DNA of 64,000 bases from Eisenbergiella sp963559585 (GCA_963559585.1 CAUWLJ010000006.1:1-64000), one strand, 5' to 3'. Numbered from the stretch's first letter, positions 17,406-27,135 are shown. Program-made: numbers and translations. Notes: generated from the sequence alone by a model not told the origin.

Positions 17406-18842
17406 ATGAAGGAAAACGAGGAATACGGTTTTTGCCCCAAATGCGGTGATCTGATGAAGGACGGGATATGCCAGGCCTGTGGGGAAGGAAAAGCGCAGCA
17501 GACGGACGGGACGCAGGAGAATGGAGCCTGCGCCTCGTCCGCAGCGGATCCCCGCTTCGGAGAAACGGGAGGGGCCGGCAGGCGTGGTTTTGGTGGCCGG
17601 GATGCTTCAAACGGCACGTTTGGGGCAGATCCCCGCTTCGGAGGAGCGGGAAGCATGGGACAGGGCGGTCAGGGCTCTCAGGGAGGCTGGGACGCCCGGA
17701 CCCAGGGGGGCCGGCCTGGTTATGGTTCCGCCCAGTCCGGCCAGCCTGGTTCCGTCCAGCCGGGCCCGGGAGTCCAGTTCGGCTCCGGCTTCCAGCCCGG
17801 TTATGGTTCTGCCCGGACGGGCCAGGGAGGCCAGCCTGGATATGGCCCTCAGCCCGGATACGGCTTCCCGCAGGGACCAAGCGGTCAATTCGGATATGGC
17901 CCACAGAATGGATATGGCGGCGGAATGGAGCCTGACAGGAACAGAAAACATATGATAACGGCTCTTCTGATTACGGTGATTGCAGTTCTTCTTTGCGCCG
18001 TGCTGGGGCTGGTTTTCGTGCTCGCCAGAAATGCGGCAAGAGAAGCCGCAGGCGGCATGACCGGGAAGGGCCATCCTGACGGCTATGAGGAGCTGCTGCC
18101 CCCTGGCCACGGCGGGGAGGATCCCTTCCTGTATGAGGTGCCAAAGGAGAGAGAGCCGGAGGCTGCAAAGGAGCCGTATATTCCCAGCGCGGAGGACGAT
18201 TATTATGTGGAGCTGGCCGACGCCGTCCGTGAGGATCTGAGTTATCAGATCGAATGGGAGGAATACGACTATGTGGACGACAAGACGGGAGCCACTGCGG
18301 TGGGAAGGTATCCCAGGCTGGTGGGGGGCACGATCCCTCATGTGGACGAGCTGAACGAAAGGATAGAGGAGGAGGCCACCTATTACAGCGACCTGTACGC
18401 CTATTATAAGGAGTGGCAGGAGGGAGAAAACCTGTCCTACGCCTCGGAGAGCATCGGCTATGTGACCTATATGGACGAGGAACGCATCAGCATCGTGTTT
18501 CAGGAACGCTTCCTCATGGATCTGGAATCCTCTATTTCACTCTACAGCATCAATATAGACCTGATGAGCGGAGAGATCCTGGATAACGGAAGCGTGATCG
18601 AATACAGCCCGGAGCTGGCAAAGGCTTTCCGGAATCAGAATGAGTATCAGAACGGGGCGGTGGAGGCAGTGGACGGCATGAACGATGAGGAGCTTCTGGA
18701 TTTTCTGTCCGACCCGGATACGAACATCGTGTTTTTCACACCGGTGGGGCTGGAAATCGGATACAACTACAGCACCAGCGATGGATCAGGATGGGTGACG
18801 GCGACCTTAAAGGACTACAGCCGTTTTACGAAAAAATTCTGA
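17406..18842 (+). CDS. Zinc-ribbon membrane protein with Gly/Pro/Gln/Tyr-rich linker and RsiV-like (DUF3298) C terminus
   Basis: A 478-residue protein in four parts. Residues about 6-25 form a zinc ribbon (CPKCG ... CQACG). Residues about 40-175 are a low-complexity stretch of PGYG, QPGYG and FGYGPQ units. One transmembrane helix follows at about 183-205 ('ALLITVIAVLLCAVLGLVFV'). The extracellular part has 'YPRLVGGTIPHVDELNERIE' and 'SINIDLMSGEILDNGSVIE', resembling DUF3298/RsiV-like domains. The layout, with a cytosolic metal ribbon, one membrane pass and an outside sensor domain, suggests a signalling or wall-sensing protein, but no partner sigma factor is visible. GGGAGAAATAC precedes ATG 17406. 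Confidence 0.7.
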   Translation: MKENEEYGFCPKCGDLMKDGICQACGEGKAQQTDGTQENGACASSAADPRFGETGGAGRRGFGGRDASNGTFGADPRFGGAGSMGQGGQGSQGGWDARTQGGRPGYGSAQSGQPGSVQPGPGVQFGSGFQPGYGSARTGQGGQPGYGPQPGYGFPQGPSGQFGYGPQNGYGGGMEPDRNRKHMITALLITVIAVLLCAVLGLVFVLARNAAREAAGGMTGKGHPDGYEELLPPGHGGEDPFLYEVPKEREPEAAKEPYIPSAEDDYYVELADAVREDLSYQIEWEEYDYVDDKTGATAVGRYPRLVGGTIPHVDELNERIEEEATYYSDLYAYYKEWQEGENLSYASESIGYVTYMDEERISIVFQERFLMDLESSISLYSINIDLMSGEILDNGSVIEYSPELAKAFRNQNEYQNGAVEAVDGMNDEELLDFLSDPDTNIVFFTPVGLEIGYNYSTSDGSGWVTATLKDYSRFTKKF

Positions 18843-18909
18843 TACAGGAAAAGCCTGAATCAGAGAGAGGGGACAGGCCGCTGTCAGAAGCGGAGAGGGA
18901 ACAGGGAGG

Positions 18910-20340
18910 ATGAAAGCCAGGCAAAAAAATTGGTGTCTGTACGCCGTAATGGGGGCAGGCGCTCTGCTTCGACTGTTTTATGTGATTTTTTCAACTATCT
19001 ATGACAGACAGTACGATATAGGGATGATCGACCTGGATGCGGGTCACACCGTTTCCGGCGGTCATCTGGCCTATATCCAGTATATTTATGAGAACGGCCT
19101 GCCGGATTTTGACCCTGTTACGGTATACCAGTTCCATCATCCGCCTCTTCATCACGCGGTCTGCGCGGCTTGGATGAAATTCTGTTCTCTTTTCATAAGA
19201 AATACGGACATACTCGAAGAATCCATTCAGTCGGTTCCCTTCGTCTGCTCCCTGTTGATCCTGTGGGTGCTCTACGAGATTTTGAAGCAGTTTCAGATGA
19301 GGGAACGTACAGTCTGCTTCGTTATGGCAGTTTTTGCCTTCCACCCTTCTTTGATTCTGCTTTCGGGCAGTGTGAACAATGACTGTATGGCCCTTCTTTT
19401 CACCCTGCTGATCGTGCATCAGACGATAGACTGGAGCAGAAGGCTGCGCCTGATTGTCATTGTCCGGCTGGCGCTCTGCATGGGGCTTGGGATGCTGGTG
19501 AAGCAGAATGTGGCGGAAATGGCCTTTCCGGTGGGGGCAGTCTTTCTTTACATACTGATCCGAAGCTGGAAAAATGCAGCCCTGCGCGCCAGGCTGATTG
19601 GGCAGCTTGCCCTGTTCGGACTGATCTCCGTTCCCATTGGCATGAGCTTTTATGTGAGAAATCTGGTTCGGTTCGGCACCAGCCTGCTGTGGGTTTATGA
19701 GCTTCCTGCGGATTCCTGGCAGTATACGGGAAATGTCCCCCTGGTGAACCGCTTTCTGTGGCCCATTCCCTCCGAAATGCTGGATAATCTCCTCCATTTC
19801 CGGCTGGGCTGCAGCTACAACGTGTGGATGCAGCTGATCAGAACCTCCGTGCTTGGGGAATGGGATATGGCTTCCGTGGGCGCTCCCGTGAAGCTGCTGG
19901 CTGTGCTTTTGATGCTTCTGGGGGCAGCCCTGGCGCTTCTGGCCCTCTGCTGCTTTGTGAAGGTATTCGTGGCAGATGGAATCAGGATGGCGGTGCGGAG
20001 ACTGAGAAGAACGTTCCGAAAAAACGGTGCGGAGACTGACGGAGCTGCAGCCGGCATCAGGGAGGATACAGGTATTCTCTGTGAGGATGCCACCTGTACG
20101 ATCCTGTTTGTGGTGGGTTACGTGGTGAGCATGGCATGTTATCTGATCTTTGCCTACCGTTACCCGCAGCAGTGCAGTATGCACTTTCGGTACATAGAGA
20201 TTACCCTCCTGTTTCCGGCGGTGGCCCTGGGACTGGTCCGGCAGGCGGGCGGAAAGCGGTTCCGGGCGTTGTCTGCGGCTGTTCTGGCGGGCTTTGCCCT
20301 GTGCAGTACGGCGATGGTCTGTGTCTGGTGCCTGCTCTGA
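18910..20340 (+). CDS. Polytopic GT-C-like glycosyltransferase (family 39-like)
   Basis: A 476-residue membrane protein with roughly ten or more hydrophobic segments. An early acidic 'MIDLDAGHTVSGGHLAYIQYIYENG' loop and the following 'HHPPLHH' fit the first extracellular loop of GT-C enzymes of the ArnT/PMT (GT39) type, where an Asp acts as catalytic base and the enzyme uses a polyprenyl-phosphate sugar donor outside the membrane. The acceptor is unknown. AGGGAGG precedes the ATG closely. The following GNAT and YfhO-GH20 genes are packed on the same strand, suggesting one envelope-glycan operon. Confidence 0.7.
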   Translation: MKARQKNWCLYAVMGAGALLRLFYVIFSTIYDRQYDIGMIDLDAGHTVSGGHLAYIQYIYENGLPDFDPVTVYQFHHPPLHHAVCAAWMKFCSLFIRNTDILEESIQSVPFVCSLLILWVLYEILKQFQMRERTVCFVMAVFAFHPSLILLSGSVNNDCMALLFTLLIVHQTIDWSRRLRLIVIVRLALCMGLGMLVKQNVAEMAFPVGAVFLYILIRSWKNAALRARLIGQLALFGLISVPIGMSFYVRNLVRFGTSLLWVYELPADSWQYTGNVPLVNRFLWPIPSEMLDNLLHFRLGCSYNVWMQLIRTSVLGEWDMASVGAPVKLLAVLLMLLGAALALLALCCFVKVFVADGIRMAVRRLRRTFRKNGAETDGAAAGIREDTGILCEDATCTILFVVGYVVSMACYLIFAYRYPQQCSMHFRYIEITLLFPAVALGLVRQAGGKRFRALSAAVLAGFALCSTAMVCVWCLL

Positions 20341-20349
20341 GGCTCTGGA

Positions 20350-20859
20350 ATGAGGAATACAATGGATCATATATATATATTCAGAAAAATAGAAAAGAAA
20401 GAGGTTCCGCAGATGTTCTCCATGATCCTGCGGAGAATGGAGTGGATGGAGGAAAAGGGGATCCGGCAGTGGAACGTGGCGGAGTACGATGAGATCTACC
20501 CTCTGTCCTATTATGAAGAAGAGAGGCAGAAGGGGGAACTGTTCGTTTTGGCAGACAGAGACACAAACGAAATAGTCTGCGGAGCCGTACTCAAGGAGGA
20601 GGATGAACGGTGGGAGGACAGAGCTCCTTCCATCTATGTCCACAATTTCGTTTCCAAAACCGCTCCCCGGCATGTGGGACGTATCTTCCTCATCTTTGCC
20701 GAAAAGTATGCGGCAGAGAGGGGAAAGCGGTATCTTCGGCTGGATTCGGCCCGGGACAACCAGGCCCTTGCGTCCTACTATGAAAAAATAGGATTTGCTC
20801 CGGCCGGAAGCTGTGTGGAGGGAGGGTACCATGGGATCCTGCGGCAGAAGGAGCTTTAA
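20350..20859 (+). CDS. GNAT-family N-acetyltransferase
   Basis: A 169-residue acetyltransferase of the GNAT superfamily, which transfers an acetyl group from acetyl-CoA to an amine. The C-terminal half has the motif-A-like 'APRHVGRIFLIFAEKYAAERGKRYLRLDSARDN' region and the 'LASYYEKIGF' motif B, with the conserved Tyr before Gly-Phe. The N terminus 'MRRMEWMEEKGIRQW' type resembles a subgroup common in Clostridia. The substrate is unknown. ATG 20362 is an alternative start. Its last 29 bases overlap the beginning of the giant fusion gene, so the two are translationally coupled. Confidence 0.85.
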   Translation: MRNTMDHIYIFRKIEKKEVPQMFSMILRRMEWMEEKGIRQWNVAEYDEIYPLSYYEEERQKGELFVLADRDTNEIVCGAVLKEEDERWEDRAPSIYVHNFVSKTAPRHVGRIFLIFAEKYAAERGKRYLRLDSARDNQALASYYEKIGFAPAGSCVEGGYHGILRQKEL

Positions 20860-23800
20860 GAAAAACAGGACGGCGGAGGATGGGCGGCAGACCGCTTTGG
20901 CGGCGGGGCTTGCACTGTGTGTGTTCGCCTTCCTTTTTCTGGTAAGAGATCTGTTTCCGGTAGGGGACGGCTCTGTGGTGCTGGTGGATCTGCATTCCCA
21001 GTATGTGCCGCTTCTGTACCGTTTCTACGATGTGGTGACGGGGGAGAAGAACCTGTTTCTGGATCTGAGCGTTTCCGGGGGAGCCTATCTGTATGCGGAT
21101 ACGGTGAACGAGCTGCTGAATCCCTTCAACTACATCCTGTTCCTGTTCGGGCGGGAACGGATCTGGCTGGCGGTGAACGTCCTTCTGGCCTGTTATGGGG
21201 CTGCGTCTGCGGCCTCCGCCTGTTTCTGTCTGCAGAGGCTGTGGCCGGGAAGGCGTGTGTGGAACGTCCCTCTCAGCCTTTGCTATGCCCTTTCCGGATA
21301 CATGGCGGCCCAGTTCCAGATCATCCGCTGGATGTATTTTCCGGTTCTGTTCCCTTTGTTTCTTCTGGCCCTTCTGAGACTGCTGAAGGAGAAAAAATGG
21401 GGATTTTATGCCCTGCTTTTAGGCTATCAGCTTGCCCTCAGCCTTCAGCTTGGGGCGATGACGCTCCTTTTTACCCTGTTTGGAAGCGGCTTCTGGTTTC
21501 TGTATCATAAATGGGAAAAAGAGACTGCGGCGGCGCTGGCGGCGGGGACTGCGGCAGGGCTCCTTCTGTCCTCCGCTGTCCTTGTGCCAAATCTGCTTCA
21601 GCTGCTGAATTCCGTGCGGGCAGGAGAGAATCAGTCTTATCTGGCGGTGATGCGCCAGCACGGTCTTGGGGATCTGTTCGAGAGGCTTTTTTTGTCGGTG
21701 CATCCGCTTCTGCTGGCAGCAGGGGTGGTGCTTCTGCTCAGAGGATGGAGAAAGGCGGCGGGGAGCAGAAAAGGGGAGGGCAGAAGAAGATGGGAGGGCA
21801 GTTCCGGCATGGCCAGAGAGCTGAAGCTCCTCCTGCTCTGGAACGGCTTCCTTCTCCTGACCGTAGCTGCCCAGCCCAGCAACCTGTTGTGGCATCTGGG
21901 CTCTTATATGTGCTTTCCCGTCCGCTATGCCTATATGCTCCTTTTTTCCCAGGTACTTCTGGTAAAATATCTGGCAGACCGGTATCTGCCCCAGGCCGGA
22001 GGAACGGCTGGCAGCGGCCCGGTCCCGGCGGCAGAAGGGAGCGTGGCAGCAGAAAGAAAAACGGAAGCAGATGAGCGTTCGGCGGCAAAAACGGGAAGAA
22101 CAGCGTTGGCGGGCAGACTGTTTTCCGCTCTGGCGCTGTGTCTGGCGGCGCTTCTGTGCGCGGCGGCTCTGGCGCTGGCTGTAGAGTGGTCGGATCCTTT
22201 GAGCCAGGCCTTTTCCTCACTGGCGGTCAGCGGAGTGCCGGAGGCTGTGAAAAAGCTTCTGCTGATCCTGGCCGTCATGTTTGGCGCGGGGCTTATGGCG
22301 GCGGCCTGCGCAGGAGGGAAAGGCAGAATGCTTACCTTTGCGTCCTGCGTGATGGGGGCCGTCTATTTCCTGTGCGTTCTTCTGCCCCAGGATTACGGGA
22401 TCCGTCAGATGAATGAGGCCGCCTACAGGCAGATGACGGCGGAATATGAGCAGAGAAAGGAAGAGGAACAGAAGCAGGCCCAGGCTGTCCGGGATGAGGG
22501 AGAAGGAGAGGCGGTCCTCAGTCAGGATGGCTCCGGCTTGAGCCCGTGCGGCTTCATCCGCCGGGAGGACGATCCAAAGCTTCCTCTGAATGCGCCTCTC
22601 GTCGCAGGCGGAAGCTCCATGACGGGCTATTTTCCCTCCGGGAGCGGGCGCGGGTATGCTGCGGCTATGAAGGGGCTGGGCTATCTGACCCCCTGGGTAT
22701 CCACCAGGAGCCAGGGAGGGACGGTCCTGTCCGACCGGCTTCTGGGCATTGTGCGGGAGGAAAAAACGGGTGAGCCGTATGCAGAGGGGACTGCTGCCGG
22801 AAACGGGACGGGGGCAGTGCTGTCAGCAGAAGACAGGAGCCTGCCGGGCTCTGCCGGAATGCCGGTTTCCACCCGGGGAGTGCTTCTGTCAGGAGTGCTT
22901 CTTTCGGGAGACGTGCAGACGGTGGAAGCCGTCTATGAGGAGGCGGCAGCCCAGGGCCCCCTTGCGGCCCAGGAAGCCCTGGGCAGGCTCCTGACCGGGG
23001 AGACCGTACTGGAGCGGGCAGGGGAAGGGACGCTGACGATGGAGGCGGACGGGAGCGTTTCGTGTGAGCTGGCAAAAGAGAGTGTGCTCTATCTGGATGC
23101 GACAGAGACTGCCCCCGGTTTTACGGTGTGGGTAAATGAAAAGGAGGTATGGCCGGGAGAGCATACCGGGGAGGATACCGGCCGGATCCTGTGCCTGGGC
23201 AGCTTTGCGGCGGGAGAGGTACAGATCAGGCTGACCGGGCAGAATGGGGAGACCATCCCCTTTCAGAGAGGAATGCTTGGGATCCTGGATGTGGACAGGC
23301 TGAGAACTGCCTGGGAAAGGATTGAGACGCCGATGGCCGGACAGCTTGTTATCCGGGAGAGAAAAGGGGAGATCCGCGTCAGCTTTCCCGCCGGGGCAAA
23401 GGAGCGGAGCCTGTTCCTTCCCGTGGCCTGGCAGCCAGGCTGGAGCGTGACGGTAAACGGAGAGCCTGCGCAGGCAGAGCCGGTCTTTGGCGGCTTTCTG
23501 GGGGTGGAGCTTCCGGCAGAGCCGGAGGGAGGGGAGACGGAAGCGGTATTCCGTTTCCTTGCTCCCGGTCTGAAAACAGGGCTGTGCCTGACGGCGCTTG
23601 GCTGCTTCCTTCTGGCGGCGGGGGCCTGGACGGCCCGGAGCAGGCGGCGAGACGGTCACAGCAAAACCGGAAAGGCCGGTGAGAGGGTTCAGACCGTACT
23701 GGGAACTGCGTATGTGGTGATTCTGACAGCGGGGGTGCTTGGCATCTACCTGATTCCCAACGCCGGGCTGGCGGTGAACGTACTGCTTCGGCTTTCCGGC

Positions 23801-26080
23801 GTGCAGGAGAAGCAGGCGGCGGCATCAGGCCCTTCTTTTCAGATTGCTCAGATAGAGGAGCAGGAGGAGGGCATCCGCGTACAGATGGTGGAGGAAAACC
23901 TGATGCTGGATAAGCGCGTCCGTGTGAAGGCTGACAGCGAGGAGGGCGGGAGCTTTAAGGCGGAGCTTGTAAAGGACGGAGTGACGGATGAGGGGGAAAA
24001 CCGCTGGTCATCGGAGAACGACTGGGAGGATAACGAGCACTGGCTTCAGGCAGACTTTTCCAGAGAGGTTCCCATCGTCTGCGTGAAGCTTTACTGGGAG
24101 CGCACCAACGTGTGCGAATACGCCCTGGAGTATTCCGGGGATGGAAGGGAATGGAAAAGCGCGGCCCATTTCCAGGCTCCTCCGGCCGAAAAGGAGCAGA
24201 CCATCTGGCTGGAAAGCCCGATACAGGCCCGGTATCTGCGGCTGCATGTGTGGGATGTGACGAAGGAGGAGGATGACCTCAGCCTGTATTATCAGAACGT
24301 TTCCCTGCATGAGATGGAGGTCTATGGGAAATCGGCGGGAAGCCTGCTGATTCAGGCGGAGCCGGTGGAGCGGGGATACGGACGAAGGCTGAAGCTTCCC
24401 CAGGTTCCGGAGCCCTACAGTCTCCGTTTTGGTGGAGCAGACTATGCCAATGTGGTGGATGAGGACGGCAAAATAGCGGACACGCTTTCGGGCGTGGAGG
24501 TGAGCCTGGGCTTCATCCTGGAAAGGGACGGCATGGAATGGGAGCTTCCCGGACTGAAGGTGATGCTTCCCGGAGTGGAAGAGGCGGAACAGACGGATCG
24601 GGAAACGCGGGAGGCCTTCCAGACCTTGAAGGAGGCGGCAGAGTGGAAGGCTGCGGAGGGCTGGATAAGGCTGTCTGCGGACATGGAGATCCTGCCGGAG
24701 GGCGTCCTGAACGTACAGGATCAGGAAACACTGGAACGTATGGCAGTGATTTTTGAGGAGGAGCTGTCTGCCGTCCTGCCTTCCGATGAGGAGACGAGAG
24801 GGCAGGAGGACGGCGTCCCCAGTGTGGGAACGGTCCGCCTTGTACTGACTCAGGAGGAGAACCATCTGGGAGAGGAGGGCTGCGAGCTTCGGATCGGAAA
24901 GGAGGAAATCCGGATCAGGGCGAATACCTGCCAGGGCATACGCTGGGGCTGCATCACCCTTCTGGAGCTGCTGGAGGAGACCAAAGTCCATACGCCGGGA
25001 GAGGATGCCTCCAGTCCGGGAGAGGGCGCTTTCATTCCCCAGGGTACCCTGCGGGATTACCCACGCTATGAGGTGAGAGGCTTCGGCATCGACGTGGGCA
25101 GACGCCCTATTTCCATGGAGCTGCTTCGCGAGATGGTAAAGGAGCTTTCCCGCCACAGGATGAACACCCTCCAGATCCATTTAAATGACAACCAGATCAT
25201 TTCCCAGAGCGGGTACGACGGTACCCTGGAGGGAGCAAGAAGCCTGTACGCAGGCTTCCGCCTGGAGTCAGACCTGAAAAACGAGGAGGGCGTGGGGATC
25301 ACCTCCACCGACCTGTATTACACCAAGGAAGAATTTATGGATCTGATCGAGGAGGCGGCGGCCTACGGAGTGGAGATCGTCCCTGAGATCGACACCCCGG
25401 CCCACAGCCTGGCGCTCACCAGGGTTTTCCCGGAGCTTGGAATGACGGGAGACCCGGAGGCGGCTGACATGCTGGATCTGTCCAAAAGGGAAGCGGTGGA
25501 GCTGGGAAAAACGCTGTGGAAGGAATACCTGACGGCTCCCACAGAGGGGGAGAAGGCTGTGTTTGCAGACTGTCCCACGCTTCATCTGGGAATGGATGAA
25601 TATTTTGGAGACGCAAAGGACTATCTGGCCTATCTGGAGGAGCTGACGGCCTGTGTGGCCCGGCTTGCCCCGGAGAAGGAGCTGCGCATCTGGGGAAGCC
25701 TGTCCATGAAGGGCGGGGATTTAAGCGGAATATCCCGCGGCATCCAGATGCAGATCTGGGATACCGCATGGGCCGATCCGGAGGATATGTACGAAGCGGG
25801 ATTTTCCCTGATCCATTCCCTCAGCAGCAGCCTTTATCTGATACCGGGAGGCGGGTACGACTGGCTGGATCTGGAATTCCTTCAGGAGGAGTGGGAACCA
25901 AACGTTTACAGCACGCCGGAGCGGGAGTGGGTGATCCCGGACTGGTCTCCCAGATGCCTGGGGGCCTGCTACATGATGTGGAACGACTGGGCGGTTATCC
26001 AGGGAGAGGAGATCACGGAGGAAGGGCTGCTTTGCCGCTTCCGTGAGCCGCTGCCGGTGATTGCGGATAAGCTATGGTAA
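20831..26080 (+). CDS. YfhO-like GT-C membrane protein fused to F5/8C and GH20 beta-hexosaminidase domains
   Basis: One uninterrupted 1749-residue protein. Residues about 20-930 match YfhO-family GT-C proteins: 'DLHSQYVPLLY' after the first helix, about a dozen transmembrane segments, a large outside domain and a further helix around 955-985. Residues about 1020-1170 resemble an F5/8-type C carbohydrate-binding domain ('HWLQADFSREVPIVCVKLYW', 'ARYLRLHVWDV'). Then come a GH20b-like domain (about 1290-1400) and the GH20 barrel (about 1410-1730), with 'VRGFGIDVGRRPIS' and the catalytic pair Asp1589-Glu1590 in LHLGMDEYFG. In Bacillus, YfhO adds GlcNAc to lipoteichoic acid; GH20 enzymes remove terminal HexNAc by substrate-assisted catalysis. 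Start ATG 20831 has GGAGGGAGGG upstream. The combination is unusual to me; the function is inference. Confidence 0.85.
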   Translation: MGSCGRRSFKKNRTAEDGRQTALAAGLALCVFAFLFLVRDLFPVGDGSVVLVDLHSQYVPLLYRFYDVVTGEKNLFLDLSVSGGAYLYADTVNELLNPFNYILFLFGRERIWLAVNVLLACYGAASAASACFCLQRLWPGRRVWNVPLSLCYALSGYMAAQFQIIRWMYFPVLFPLFLLALLRLLKEKKWGFYALLLGYQLALSLQLGAMTLLFTLFGSGFWFLYHKWEKETAAALAAGTAAGLLLSSAVLVPNLLQLLNSVRAGENQSYLAVMRQHGLGDLFERLFLSVHPLLLAAGVVLLLRGWRKAAGSRKGEGRRRWEGSSGMARELKLLLLWNGFLLLTVAAQPSNLLWHLGSYMCFPVRYAYMLLFSQVLLVKYLADRYLPQAGGTAGSGPVPAAEGSVAAERKTEADERSAAKTGRTALAGRLFSALALCLAALLCAAALALAVEWSDPLSQAFSSLAVSGVPEAVKKLLLILAVMFGAGLMAAACAGGKGRMLTFASCVMGAVYFLCVLLPQDYGIRQMNEAAYRQMTAEYEQRKEEEQKQAQAVRDEGEGEAVLSQDGSGLSPCGFIRREDDPKLPLNAPLVAGGSSMTGYFPSGSGRGYAAAMKGLGYLTPWVSTRSQGGTVLSDRLLGIVREEKTGEPYAEGTAAGNGTGAVLSAEDRSLPGSAGMPVSTRGVLLSGVLLSGDVQTVEAVYEEAAAQGPLAAQEALGRLLTGETVLERAGEGTLTMEADGSVSCELAKESVLYLDATETAPGFTVWVNEKEVWPGEHTGEDTGRILCLGSFAAGEVQIRLTGQNGETIPFQRGMLGILDVDRLRTAWERIETPMAGQLVIRERKGEIRVSFPAGAKERSLFLPVAWQPGWSVTVNGEPAQAEPVFGGFLGVELPAEPEGGETEAVFRFLAPGLKTGLCLTALGCFLLAAGAWTARSRRRDGHSKTGKAGERVQTVLGTAYVVILTAGVLGIYLIPNAGLAVNVLLRLSGVQEKQAAASGPSFQIAQIEEQEEGIRVQMVEENLMLDKRVRVKADSEEGGSFKAELVKDGVTDEGENRWSSENDWEDNEHWLQADFSREVPIVCVKLYWERTNVCEYALEYSGDGREWKSAAHFQAPPAEKEQTIWLESPIQARYLRLHVWDVTKEEDDLSLYYQNVSLHEMEVYGKSAGSLLIQAEPVERGYGRRLKLPQVPEPYSLRFGGADYANVVDEDGKIADTLSGVEVSLGFILERDGMEWELPGLKVMLPGVEEAEQTDRETREAFQTLKEAAEWKAAEGWIRLSADMEILPEGVLNVQDQETLERMAVIFEEELSAVLPSDEETRGQEDGVPSVGTVRLVLTQEENHLGEEGCELRIGKEEIRIRANTCQGIRWGCITLLELLEETKVHTPGEDASSPGEGAFIPQGTLRDYPRYEVRGFGIDVGRRPISMELLREMVKELSRHRMNTLQIHLNDNQIISQSGYDGTLEGARSLYAGFRLESDLKNEEGVGITSTDLYYTKEEFMDLIEEAAAYGVEIVPEIDTPAHSLALTRVFPELGMTGDPEAADMLDLSKREAVELGKTLWKEYLTAPTEGEKAVFADCPTLHLGMDEYFGDAKDYLAYLEELTACVARLAPEKELRIWGSLSMKGGDLSGISRGIQMQIWDTAWADPEDMYEAGFSLIHSLSSSLYLIPGGGYDWLDLEFLQEEWEPNVYSTPEREWVIPDWSPRCLGACYMMWNDWAVIQGEEITEEGLLCRFREPLPVIADKLW

Positions 26081-26124
26081 CTTAACAAGCACCAAAAAGA
26101 ATCCCTTGTGAGATGGAGGTAACG

Positions 26125-27135
26125 ATGAAAAGACAAAGCAGAAGACTACTGGCAGCACTTGCAGGATGCCTGTGCACCTTCCTGCTGGTTACAGGAAAAG
26201 CAGAGGCCGCAGAGCAGGCAGGCGGGATCAGCGTGGAGGCCTATACGGCTCCCGTCCAGGTTCAGACGGCCTGTACGGTCTGGCAGGAGCCGGGCGGGGA
26301 GGAGGCTGCGCTGGGGCAGCTGGCTGTGGGAGAGACGCTGAATGCCTGCGGCATTGCAGAAGGAGGCTGGCTGCAGGTGGTGTATGGAAATGGGATCGGA
26401 TATGCCCGGGCGGATGCGCTGACCCCGATTCCTGCTGATCAGGCCATGCTGGCCGCACTGGCAGCCCAGGCCGCTTTTGTGAAGGAGAATCTGCCGGCCC
26501 AGGGAATGGGGGAGCCGATCCCTGAGAACGGCCAGCCTGCGGCTTCCCAGACTCCTGCGGGGCCAGACGGGCTTCCCATAAATCCGTCCTCCCAGCCCCT
26601 CCTGTCCCCGGGGGGAAACGTGATCCTGGCTGGGGACTCCAGGGTGGGGCAGATGGCGAATGCGGTGGGAGGCTCCGCCGCCTGGCCCGGCGTGGCCTTT
26701 GTGGCCTGCTACGGCGGCGGTGTGGAATGGCTTTCCCAGCCTGTGGCCAAAAAGGAAATCGATGCCTTTGTGACGCCAGGCTCCGTGATCATCCTGAACT
26801 ATGGAGTGAACGACCTGTCCAAACACACGGAATATATCGATGTGATCAACCGTTACAGCCGGGAATGGATTCAGGAGGGGGCTGCGGTTTTCTTTGCTTC
26901 CGTTGGCCCGGTGGGCGAGAATGAGTATGGAAAGCGGAACTGGGCCGTGGAGTATTTCAATGATAAGCTTTTTGATCATTTAAACGGCCAGATCGGCAGG
27001 ATCGACCTGTATGCCTACCTGACCGCGGCAGGCTGTCAGATGGAAGCTGACGGCATCCATTTTACGCCGGACACCTCAGCCAGGATTTTTACCTTTCTGA
27101 TGAACAGCATCGGATACAGGAAGCCTGAGGCCTGA
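26125..27135 (+). CDS. Secreted SH3b-SGNH hydrolase-like protein
   Basis: A 336-residue exported protein. A signal peptide (about residues 1-30, ending AEAAEQ) is followed by an SH3b-like domain ('CTVWQEPGGEEAALGQLAVGE...GWLQVVYGNGIGYARADAL', about 50-105), a Pro/Gln-rich linker and an SGNH domain with block I 'LAGDSRVGQM', a 'GGGV' block, 'NYGVNDL' and the catalytic 'DGIHFT'. It may deacetylate or acylate a wall glycan. GATGGAGG lies five bases ahead of ATG 26125. It follows the fusion gene by 44 bases and precedes an acyltransferase-3 protein, so an O-acetylation and deacetylation pair is plausible. Confidence 0.8.
   Translation: MKRQSRRLLAALAGCLCTFLLVTGKAEAAEQAGGISVEAYTAPVQVQTACTVWQEPGGEEAALGQLAVGETLNACGIAEGGWLQVVYGNGIGYARADALTPIPADQAMLAALAAQAAFVKENLPAQGMGEPIPENGQPAASQTPAGPDGLPINPSSQPLLSPGGNVILAGDSRVGQMANAVGGSAAWPGVAFVACYGGGVEWLSQPVAKKEIDAFVTPGSVIILNYGVNDLSKHTEYIDVINRYSREWIQEGAAVFFASVGPVGENEYGKRNWAVEYFNDKLFDHLNGQIGRIDLYAYLTAAGCQMEADGIHFTPDTSARIFTFLMNSIGYRKPEA

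Noticed and set aside
16084..17904. A 606-codon frame antisense to cinA and the zinc-ribbon gene
   Set aside because: It mirrors two well-supported genes on the other strand and codes for His/Arg/Pro-rich sequence typical of antisense frames.
18991..20832. A 613-codon frame antisense to the glycosyltransferase and GNAT genes
   Set aside because: Shadow of recognised genes; no start signal or family match.
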